Origin: Cucumis sativus
Lineage: Eukaryota > Streptophyta > Magnoliopsida > Cucurbitales > Cucurbitaceae
Assembly: GCF_000004075.3 (NCBI RefSeq)
Contig: NC_026657.2
Span: 1,612,001-1,676,000, forward strand
Reading direction: 5' to 3'
DNA: 64,000 nucleotides
Below are positions 11,459-20,719 of the stretch, one piece after another. The notes beneath the pieces were generated by a model. The model did no database searches. It was not told the origin of the DNA and saw nothing but the letters and a program-made list of their open reading frames with translations. A program made the translations under genes and the position numbers. Within the stretch, counting starts at the first letter, position 1. The number at the start of each line of letters is the position of its first letter.

Positions 11459-14400
11459 ATGACGGTTTCGAAAGATGAAAACTCTCTTCATCGGTAAACT
11501 TTTAATAATCTCTTTCCTTTATTTCTTATTCGTTTCCTCATGCATTGTCATGGTGGCCTCCCTCTTTGCCAAGTTTACATATTACCTTGGCTACTTTGGG
11601 TACTTTTAATTTTGGTTTATGTCTGTGGTTCTAGTTTTAAAAAATTTAACTTTATTTGGTTTAATTTTGTGGTTCATTTTTGCTTCTCAACCCCTAAAAC
11701 GGTTTATTTTGGTCATTTTACTTTTGTATTGTGGATACAAACGTTTTCTTATCTCAACTTTGGTTCATTATATCGTGGTCATTACTTTCATTTTTGTTGG
11801 TCGTTCAACTTCAAAATATGGTCAGTTTTATCACTTGAAAAATGTTGTATATGAACGGACCATAAAATGAATCAAAGTTCAAAATACAAAGTTCAAAACG
11901 AACATTTTTAAAGTGTAGGACTAAAATCAACTACAACTAAAGTATATAGAGACCAAAATGACCAAAATTAAAAGTAGACCCATGTTTGTATTTTTAAATG
12001 CTTTTAATTGTAACTATGATTATAAGTGTTGTTGTTCCTTGCTATTATAACCTATGATTAATTATAATAATACTATTATTTTTTGTTATATTATAGTTTG
12101 TATTATTTTCTAGTTATCCTTTCTTTCTCTATTTGTTATAACGTTTGTTATATGTTTTAGTTAGAGTAAAGTTATACTATGCACCCCAAATACATAGTAG
12201 TATAACCATACTAAAATAGTTTGCACCTCGAACACACAAACTATATTATACCATGCAGACTGCAATAATTAATATCCAACTCGATGCCTTAAATAGATAG
12301 AGACCAAATTAAAACCAAACACACGGATGAGAACTAAATTGATAACTAACCTAATCCTCATACGAAAGAAATAAGAGCACGAGATTAAAACATTGTTTGT
12401 CGTGACTCTCATGCTAAAAAGTCCACTAGAGTTCTTTTTCGTTGTACATTTGATTAGCAATTACCGCTTTAAATTATTTGATTTGTTGGGTACCAATTTT
12501 GTCCTTTTTATAAAAAAACAAAAATAATATTCAGGTGCATTTGAAATAAGTTAAAAAAGAAAATTTGGTCTCACTTAAACCATGATTTTTATTAAAGTTG
12601 AGAGACAAAATTGTTAGCCATTCAAAAAAGTTTAAAGACCACGATGATCTTTTAACCTATATTACAAAAGAGTCCGAGAGTGAAATGATGCATCTAAACG
12701 TCGTGGTTTCCATATATTTGTTTGATATTTTTGTGGAAGCAGCAAAAGCAGTCTTGGGAGGATTGCTCCTGTGGAAGCAGTTCTGTTTGATGTAGATGGA
12801 ACATTGTGTGATTCAGATCCACTCCATTTTTATGCCTTTCGAGAAATGCTTCAAAAGGTTACTTCTTTTTCTTTCTTTCTTTTTCTTATTTTTATTTTAA
12901 ATTATTAAACCTAAAATATCAATGTTTATTGGTGTCTAGCTATCACTGATATCATTTACAACATTCTTAATTATTTCTTTTTAATTGAATTCTTTAGTTC
13001 TACCTAGAAGCTTTTCCTTTCAAAGTACCGAGCAAGAGGTTTATTTTATAGCATACAAGTCAATAAGCTATGTTAAGCGTAGTTTTATTATGGGAGAGTA
13101 GTATGGAATTAATACATGAGTATAAGTAGTGAAGGTATATTCTTTAAATATAGTGTGTTCCACAACATACTTCACCTAGATTATAGATTTTTTCGTAACG
13201 GTATTTTCTTGATTAAACTTTTTTTTTATTATTACTAGGCGTTGTTGGTTTACAATTGACTTTTTTCTATTATATTTTTCTATCTACAAAAGCCAAATAT
13301 GAAAGGAAAGATGGGAGCAAAGGGCTCTAATTTAAGTGTAAGTAGTTGTAAGTAAACATATGTTGATATTAATTTGCAGATTGGTTTCAATGGTGGGATT
13401 CCAATTGACGAAGAGTTTTACATTAAGAATATTGCTGGCAAGAACAATGACGGTATTATCCGAACGCTATTCCCGAATGATGTCGAACAAGGTGCAGAAT
13501 ATATGAATGAGAAGGAGGCTATGTTTAGGAGGTAATAAAATATTTATCTTTGTATACTTTCGATAATATATCATTATAAGTTTTGATTGAGACAACATAT
13601 AACTAATGAATTTAACGTAACCATCTAGTTTTTTCCAAACTTACCTATTACTGATCTAACTATCTTTAATTTTCCAAAAAAATCATAAAATAAAATAGTT
13701 CTCATATGGTCAGTCACAGATATCATTCTTCTTATTGTTCACTATCTTGACTTTCCACTTACTTTTTTTTTTCTTCACGATTCATGCATTCCAATGTCAA
13801 TTATAAACTCAAATAATAATAATAATAAGGAAAATTTTCAAATAAACTCAAATAATAATAATAAGGAAAATTTCAAATGTAGTAAATTTTACAAAATATT
13901 TATACTCTGAATATAACAAAACCACTTAAAAGATCAAATTTATTACACTTGATTATGTTTGTATGAAGGGTAAATATTTTGTGAAATGTTTTATTTTTTA
14001 TAATTTTTATCATTATTATTTCTTTTTCTTTCCCGATATATATAATACAAATACACATATATTTTTATTAGCATTCTCTTTGCTCAATTCCTTTATCTCT
14101 TCTCCAATCAACGTTAATCATCTCACTCATGAACTCATCTTGTTTTTCAATAGTTACAACTATATTGTAGGGACATTTTTAAAAATAGAATAATAAATTA
14201 AAATATTTACAAGCTATAACAAAATTTTGGATTCTATCACAAATAGTGTTTTATCACTATAGCATATCAATAACTATTACAGATAGAATTTGCTATAGGT
14301 GTTGTAAATATTTTGTAAAATCTACTATTTTTAAAAATTCTCCTATATTATATTCTCTATAATTAATTTTCTTTTCCATATTAACTATTTATACAAAACC

Positions 14401-15096
14401 AAATAATTAATATCATATTCCATCAAAACAAACCTTTCCTCTCAAAATCCCAAATCAACTCAAACTCTCAAACTCTTTTAATTAACCAAATCTTCTACTT
14501 TTAATATTTGATAAATAATTTAAGATAAAAATTTGGTAAAAATTTGAGATGTTTCACTTAATGTAACAGATTAGTTGTTGAACAATTAAAGCCGGTGAGT
14601 GGCTTGTATAAAGTGAAGAAATGGGTGGAAGATCACAGATTGAAATGTGCTGCAGTTACGAACTCCTCTCGAATTAATGCCGAGCTCATGATCTCGATGC
14701 TCGGTCTTACGGATTTTTTCGAGACTATTATTATAGGTGATGAATGTGAGCACCCCAAACCACATCCAGAACCATATTTAAAGGCTTTGGAAGCACTCCA
14801 AGTATCAAAGGATCACACTTTCATTTTTGAGGTCAGTCATATGAAATTTTCTTTTCTCCCCATTGTTTTGTTCGAAATTTGAAAACTTGAATGCTTTGCT
14901 TTGCTAGGATTCTCTAACAGGGATCAAAGCTGGAGTTGAAGCCGATATGCCTGTTGTCGGTATATCAATGAGAAATTCTGAGCAGTTGTTGATGCAAGCA
15001 AAGCCAGCCCTCCTCGTAAAAGACTACAACGATTTGAAATTGTGGTTAGCTTTGGACGAACTAGTTGTGAGAGGAGATACCATTGCAAATGCATGA
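11459..15096 (+). CDS. Sgpp-like HAD hydrolase, tandem copy 1
   Basis: Five coding exons (11459-11493, 12743-12857, 13380-13531, 14570-14831, 14908-15096) give 250 residues. The best family match is the plant haloacid dehalogenase-like phosphatase Sgpp (At2g38740 type), a Mg-dependent cytosolic sugar-phosphate phosphatase. HAD motif I is VLFDVDGTLCDSD, with nucleophile and acid/base aspartates present. Motif II Ser/Thr is in AAVTNSS, the motif III lysine in HPKPHPEP, and motif IV is FED..TGIKAG. All catalytic residues are intact. Exon lengths equal those of copy 2 exactly (35, 115, 152, 262, 189), so the pair is a direct duplication. This copy departs more from the family consensus, for example SSRIN where copy 2 has APRPN, and has a third intron over 1 kb against 80 bp in copy 2. 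It is probably functional, and its specificity may have shifted. Confidence 0.93.
11597..11983. mobile_element. MITE-like element in intron 1 of Sgpp-like copy 1
   Basis: The left edge GGGTACTTTTAATTTTGGT is matched by an inverted right edge ending ACCAAAATTAAAAGTAGACCC. Between them lies about 350 bp of non-coding DNA. The T-rich left half gives spurious open frames. It is absent from the equivalent intron of copy 2, so it inserted after the duplication or was lost there. Confidence 0.5.
12160..12270. repeat. Imperfect palindrome (TTATACTATG...CATAGTAGTATAA)
   Basis: GTTATACTATG is followed by its near inverse about 15 bases later. Nearby text resembles short elements at about 41690-41810 and 57140-57420. 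It is probably a degraded non-autonomous DNA transposon in intron 1 of Sgpp-like copy 1. Confidence 0.35.
13802..13877. repeat. Short tandem duplication in intron 3 of Sgpp-like copy 1
   Basis: A unit of about 37-40 bases, AAACTCAAATAATAATAAT followed by AAGGAAAATTTCAAAT, occurs twice head to tail. It contributes to the expansion of this intron relative to copy 2. Confidence 0.75.
14168..14345. mobile_element. MITE-like element with long terminal inverted repeats in intron 3
   Basis: The left end TAGGGACATTTTTAAAAATA continues to AAATATTTACA..CTATA.CAAAATTT..ATTCTATC. The right end is its inverse, giving imperfect inverted repeats of about 60 bases around a short core. It is the best-preserved member of the AAATATTTACA family in this window and has no coding capacity. 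It sits in the intron that is expanded in copy 1 only. Confidence 0.6.
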
Positions 15097-15417
15097 TATC
15101 ATCGATGTAACGATGAATTGGTCTATCAATCTATCCCTGCTCTCTATCTAATATATGCTTTGGGTTAAGTTATTTGTAGAAATAAACTTGTTATTGGTCT
15201 TCACCTTTGGGTCTTAATACCAATCCTATTACAATAAAAATACTAAATATAGGATGGTTAATTGATTAGGAAATGTCATTAAAATTAAAGGCCCTATGTA
15301 TAATATGTTGCTCTCCTTGTATTTTCTATTTTGAATTTGACTTTATGTGTGATATATTGTCTGCCTTATTTATCAAAATTTGTCTTTTCTTCCCTTAGCT
15401 TCTGTCCAATGGTAGTT

Positions 15418-15436
15418 GATATATATATATATATAT
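15418..15436. repeat. (TA)n microsatellite
   Basis: About nine TA units directly precede the plastid-derived accD relic, so this may mark its integration edge. Confidence 0.85.
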
Positions 15437-15905
15437 AGTGATGATTTCCACTATGATCGTTACATGTATGATACTAATTATAGTTGGAATAATCTCATTA
15501 ATAGTTGCTTTAACAGTTATTTTCGGACTCAAATCTGTATTGATAGTTACATTTTAAGTGGTAGTCACAATTAAAGTGAGTTACATCTATAGTTATATTT
15601 GTGGTGAAGGTGGAAATAGTAGTGAAAGTGAGAGTTTCAACATAAGAACTAGCACGCATGGAAATAATTTGACTATAACAAAAAGTTCTAATGATAATGA
15701 TCGAACTCCAAACTACAGCCATTTGTGGGTTCTATGCGAAATTTTTATCAGTTCAATTATAAGAAACTTTTCAAATAAAAAATGAATATTTGTGAAGAAT
15801 GTGGATACCATTTAAAAATGATTAGTTCAAATAGAATCGAACTTTTGATTGATCCAGGTACTTGGGAACCTATAGATGAAGACATGGTCTCTATAATGAG
15901 ATCCG
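15437..15905 (+). pseudogene. accD: Plastid accD relic (nuclear-integrated plastid DNA)
   Basis: One frame from 15437 reads [13 protein letters not shown] and later IDSYILSGS before a stop. After a frameshift it reads [19 protein letters not shown] and then [13 protein letters not shown]. After another shift, at 15782, it reads [13 protein letters not shown] followed by [18 protein letters not shown]. These are consecutive blocks of the plastid acetyl-CoA carboxylase beta subunit (carboxyltransferase), including one CxxC half of its zinc finger. The order is collinear with the plastid gene, but the copy is truncated at both ends, has at least two frameshifts and carries in-frame stops. It therefore cannot encode a working subunit and is best read as a nuclear plastid-DNA insertion (NUPT). 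Similarity to cucurbit accD is from memory. Confidence 0.85.
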
Positions 15906-17600
15906 ATATATGTATGTATGTATATAGTCATATTCAAATATTATTGAATTTCATTTTCATGTAAGAGATTTTAAAGCTAATTAAAATGACTTCGCTTATT
16001 TTGAAATCACTCACAAACATATTTTAACGAGGTTCAAAAGATCCATACATACTAAAACAAATCAATGAACACAAACATATGATTCTTGTATTGTTATTAT
16101 TTCACTTTTGACTTCACTGCTCTAAAGCTTTTTATTTCTTTTAATCAATTATATACTTCATTTGTCGTAAAGTTTCTCTAAGTCCTCATTTCCTTTCGCT
16201 TTTCCATTGTTTGATTATTCACAGTAAAAGTTATTGAAATTAGAATTTAGTATTGACAAATTTATTACTTTCTCGAAAAACTATACACAGACTAAAACTA
16301 CTTTTAACTAAACATAGTTCAAACTATAAGCATAATTCATCTAACATAAATTAATGATAGCGAGACAAAGTTCAAACTATAAGTATAATTCATCTAGCGA
16401 GAGAGAGAGACTTGTGAGGATAGAAAAGGCAGGTGAAAATAAGATGTGGCTGAGGATGAAGGCTGCTGCTGATATGATGCCAAATTCTCATAACATTTGT
16501 TTTCTCTTTTTCTCCATAAAAGTGATAACACCTCTACGAATTTTCTTAGAATATTCTCCCAAATTTCATGGAAATTAATAGCAATTATTTGTTATATTCA
16601 ACCACAAAAGCACCACCCATCACCTTTTGCATAAAGTGATACAACATCTTTTTCTTTCTTGCTTTATGATCACTACAACCAAATATTTAGGTTAAGGCTG
16701 CTTTTGGAGGTGATAGTATAGTCAATGTTATTTATAATAGATATTGAAAACATATATAATTGTTTTTTATTAATAATTTTAATGACAAACTATTCATCTC
16801 ATATTTTTCTCCAATATTTAGAGTAAAAAAAGATAGCTAACTAACAGTATTTTAAAGAAAAACTAGATTAGATAACTATTTTTGGATTGATTTTCAGTCA
16901 ATTTGAAATTTGTTTTAGATTTTTCTAAAATCAATTTTAGTACTACATGATAATCACCTTCTGGCTTCATGGACTAGTTTTATAAGGTGGGAGTGCTTTT
17001 GAAGGATTTGTTATCTGTGATAGAAGAAGAATGTTATGATAATAACAACCTTTTTATTGAAGTGAAATATGATGTATTGGAGGTGTTAAAGCTTTTAAAA
17101 AGGGAGACCTTTCGATACGGAGATTGTAATTCTAACATTGTTAATATTGTTGCTCATTTTTTGTTGTAACTCTCGAGAGGAGAACAAACATGTTCATGTC
17201 ATTGCAACTTTGACCCTCTCTCAAAGTTGCGCTCTTTGAACTAGATCATCTTCTTCGACCCTTGTTTGACAAACAACGTTATCTTTATATACTTTTATTG
17301 TTCAATAACCAAATAGACATCAACTTCTATTCTTGTGAACCACAAGCACATTTAATATTCAAGTGAAAATGTCGTACATAATTGTAACTATAAACAATGT
17401 GTCGATAAAAAAAAATTAAATAACTGTATATCTTTTTAAGCCACCTTTTTCATTGGATATTTTAAAGTATTTTTTACTCCACATCATTTTGAACCATTTT
17501 GAAATGTCAAAAGATTATATTATAACTTTGAAAAGAATATTGATACTTTTTAAAATAAAAGGTAAAGTTGTTGGCATGATTTTGTTTGAATACGAATAGG
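15906..17600. other. Intergenic region between the tandem phosphatase genes
   Basis: AT-rich sequence with no intact gene. It contains a possible RNase H relic at 16987-17169. The other open frames are low-complexity. The probable promoter of Sgpp-like copy 2 begins near 17600. Confidence 0.6.
16987..17169 (+). pseudogene. Possible RNase H-like (RVT_3) domain relic
   Basis: A 60-codon frame contains FIEVKYDVLEVLKLLKRE, then a short spacer, then NSNIVNIVAHFLL. The spacing recalls the C-terminal part of plant RNase H-like domains (an I-E-x-D-S..V strand, later R-x-N..VAH.LA). The acidic catalytic residues are not clearly preserved and the frame has no gene context. It may be a scrap of a non-LTR retroelement or of an RNase H-like gene. 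The resemblance is weak. Confidence 0.25.
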
Positions 17601-17701
17601 AATATATGCACAAATTACAGAACAGATCCTCAAAGAAAAAAACAAGTCGCATTTGTGAGTTAGTCGCTGGTGGGTTCTCGTCCTCAAGCTCCATACGCCT
17701 T

Positions 17702-17707
17702 TATAAA
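17702..17707 (+). promoter_or_regulatory. TATA box of the second Sgpp-like gene
   Basis: TATAAA lies 118 bases upstream of the start codon in the context CCTTTATAAACCTACC. It matches the paralog's TATA box in distance and flanks. Confidence 0.75.
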
Positions 17708-17819
17708 CCTACCATTTGCCTTGTTCTTCCAGTACCCATCTCCATTTTTCCCGGTTCTCAATACCCATTTCATAAATTTCCCACATTTGAACACAAGCTT
17801 TCATCAATATCTGCTCACG

Positions 17820-20498
17820 ATGACGGCTTCAAAAAATGAAATTTCAGTCGACAGGTAAATTCCCACCATGCAGATGCCATTTATTTGTTGATTGAGTGAT
17901 TTGTTGTTTTCTATCTGAAACTTGTGTGTGATGTGTGATCGAAAATTATGAATGAATTTCCCTGATGCATTGGGATGGGGGCTTTTGTTGAGATTTGGGA
18001 TTTAAAATTTGTGATTGCTTATTGATTTGTGCATCTGGATCTATTATTTCGAGGCTTTTGAAATTTGCCTCTGTAGTCTTGTGATTCTTCATTATCCTGC
18101 TCATGGTTGCTGCTTTGCTATACATTCATTTGAACCTTGAATTTTCACTTTCAATTGAAAATGGGGTTCTTCATTCTGGGTTTGTGAAATCGAACCTTCC
18201 ACTATGATGTTCTTGCACGTAAGTTTGTATTCAAATTGGGGAACCTAGAGATTGATTAAGATCATATACTTTTTAGGATGAAAAGAAGAGAACTCATTAA
18301 TCTTGACTCATGAAGAAGATGCTAGTTTATTTTAGATCATGGTAGGGCCAAAATTTGACGGCCCACACCAGAAATTGCTTGTTGGGAGTATTATCCCTTT
18401 ACCTGAAAACCCATTTGTCCCAGTTTTTTTCACCCTTTCAACCAGTTTAGCCTTCCCATATATGAATGCTAGCTCTTTGCTCATGTTTATTTTGAGATTC
18501 ATTGTTTAGGCTAAATTACCATTTTAGCTCGTGCTTCGTTTCAATTTGGTTATAATAGTTTTATAAGTTTCAATTTGGTTTATATAGTTTGGTTAAACCT
18601 CTCAATACTTCATTACGTTATGAGTCTTCCTTTACACGCAAACCCACATGTCCCTCCTTTTCTCATATCATCAACCAACTTTCAGATATATCTCATACAA
18701 TTAGCTGCGTGGAATGACTTTTTAAGTGATAAAAAACATTTTTTCACTTAAAAACACTTATTCAAGCACTTAGAGAGTGATTCAAAACCAATGTTAGATG
18801 TGAACTCATTGCCACTTTTTGCCACATCGAAAGAAAACATACTTGGTAAAATAGTATGTTTGAAACTTGATGATGGAACAACAGGTTGAGAGATTAAACC
18901 AAACCACTTTGGCTGTGTTGACGATTTTAAAACCATAGGGAACAAATTGAAACCAAACACAAACCAAAGGACTAAAATGGTAATTTTAACCTAATCAATG
19001 TCTTTTATCGAAAATTAGAGACGAAGAAAGAACACAATGTTTATGTGAAAACCCTAGTACAGGGAGAAAAACCATGGTATAAATGTTCATTATTATTTCT
19101 TTTGATAATAAAGGTACAAAGGGGAAATATTTGTAGGCAACACGAGCCTAATTAAAATAATAAAAAATTAGGGCAGAGTAAATCTAAACTACCCTTGGGC
19201 TTTCAACATGATCCAAACCCACTATTTCTAATGGTCTTAAAATAAATAATAAGGAGCACGAGAACCGAATTATTGTTTGTCATGACTCTTCTTGATCACA
19301 AGACCAACAAAGTCAACAGAAGTTCTTTTAGATTTCCTTGAGCTATTACTACTTTAAAAGATTTGGTTTGCCTGTGGTATTCTGTTTTCCTTATTCCTTG
19401 TATTCTGTCGAGCCAGCAAAAGCTCTCTTGCTGCACTTGCACCTGTTGAAGCAGTTCTATTCGACGTAGATGGAACATTATGTGATTCAGATCCGCTTCA
19501 TTACTATGCCTTCCGTGAAATGCTTCAGGAGGTTTGTTCTATTTTGTATGCTTTGAATAGAAAAGAAAATAGAGAGAAGTCTTCTTCTTTATTTATTGAC
19601 TTGAGTTTACAAAAACGAAAAACATGAAAAAGCAGATTACAACAAAGGGCTCCAACTGTTTGGTATAGCAGAATTTTAGAAGTGTTATAGGTGAGGCAGT
19701 AACACATGCTGCTATGATTTGCAGATTGGTTTCAATGGTGGGGTTCCAATTGATGAGGAGTTTTTCATTAAAAATGTTGCCGGCAAGCATAATGATGATA
19801 TTGCCCGAGCATTGTTCCCTGATGATTTCGAAAGAGGTTTGAAATTTTGCGATGAGAAAGAGGCTATGTTTAGGAGGTAAGTCTTTCTCTTCATACCTTA
19901 GAATGTCTTTATAGGTATGTTTGATGACGATATAACTGAAAAACTTAATGCAACAGATTGGTCACCGAACAATTAAAGCCAGTGGATGGCTTGTATAAAG
20001 TGAAGAAATGGATAGAAGACCGCGGATTGAAACGTGCAGCAGTTACAAATGCCCCTCGGCCGAATGCTGAGCTTATGATCTCAATGCTTGGTCTTAAGGA
20101 TTTTTTTGAGGCTATCATTATAGGAGGTGAATGTAAACATGCCAAACCACATCCAGAACCATATCTAAAGGCTCTGGAAGTACTCAAAGTGTCAAAGGAA
20201 CACACTTTCATTTTTGAGGTTTGCCATCTTTTGGAAGTACAATTTTCTTTTCCCCAAAAGTTGACTAGCTTGTTTAGAATCTAACTTCTTTACTCCTTTG
20301 CTTTGCCAGGATTCTGCATCAGGGATCAAAGCTGGAGTGGCAGCCGAGATGCCTGTCGTCGGTATAGCAACAAGAAATCCCGAGCAATTGTTGATGCAAG
20401 CAAAGCCTACCCTTGTCGTAAAGGACTACGATGATCTGAAATTGTGGGCAGCTTTGGACGAACTCGATAAGAGAGGAGGTACCGTTAAGAATGCATGA
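17820..20498 (+). CDS. Sgpp-like HAD hydrolase, tandem copy 2
   Basis: Five coding exons (17820-17854, 19417-19531, 19725-19876, 19957-20218, 20310-20498) give 250 residues, matching copy 1 exon for exon in length and phase. The protein carries VLFDVDGTLCDSD (motif I), a helical cap region with GFNGGVPIDEEFF, RAAVTNAPRPNAEL (motif II), AKPHPEPYLKALE (motif III lysine) and FEDSASGIKAG (motif IV). This is the Sgpp-type HAD phosphatase, expected to dephosphorylate small sugar phosphates in the cytosol. It is the more conserved of the pair. Compared with copy 1, only intron 1 is long (about 1.56 kb, with a transposon-like insert). The stretch after the stop is also homologous to copy 1, so the duplication extended past the coding region. 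Confidence 0.95.
18506..18994. mobile_element. MITE-like element in intron 1 of Sgpp-like copy 2
   Basis: The left edge TTAGGCTAAATTACCATTTT is matched by an inverted right edge, CTAAAATGGTAATTTTAACC followed by TAA. The match continues inward (TTTCAATTTGGTT against an inverse ACAAATTGAAACC). The element is about 490 bp and non-coding. It belongs to a different family from the insert in copy 1's intron 1. Confidence 0.6.
19555..19660 (-). mobile_element. Possible LINE 3'-tail fragment in intron 2 of Sgpp-like copy 2
   Basis: The plus-strand text GATTACAACAAAGGGCTCCAA is nearly repeated near 57670 (ATTACAACAAAAGGGCT), next to a recognisable LINE relic. Copy 1 has no equivalent stretch. This suggests a short 5'-truncated non-LTR retroelement inserted on the minus strand, but the evidence is shared words only. 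Confidence 0.3.
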
Positions 20499-20625
20499 TC
20501 ATCAATGCATCATATTGATGAATTAGTCTATCAATTCATTGCTACTCGCTATCTAATAATTTGAATAACTTAGCTGTAGAAGCAAACCTGTCATTCTTCA
20601 GCTTTGGCTCTTAACACCAATCGTA

Positions 20626-20716
20626 ATACAATCAAAATAAGATGGTTAATAGATTAGGAAAAGTCCTAATACAATCAAAACAAGATGGTTAATAGATTAG
20701 GAAAAGTCATTGGAAG
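20626..20716. repeat. 45-base tandem duplication downstream of Sgpp-like copy 2
   Basis: The unit beginning AATACAATCAAAA, continuing AAGATGGTTAATAGATTAGG and ending AAAAGTC is present twice head to tail. The homologous flank after copy 1 (about 15220-15290) has a single unit (GGATGGTTAATTGATTAGG), so the tandem step followed the gene duplication. Confidence 0.85.
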
Positions 20717-20719
20717 GCC

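Noticed and set aside
11540..11870. Two overlapping open frames of 83-104 codons
   Set aside because: They fall in the T-rich half of a MITE-like element in intron 1 of Sgpp-like copy 1 and encode low-complexity hydrophobic peptides.
15782..15964. Open frame starting [13 protein letters not shown] as a small zinc-binding protein gene
   Set aside because: It is one block of a decayed plastid accD copy; the upstream blocks are in other frames and both ends are truncated.
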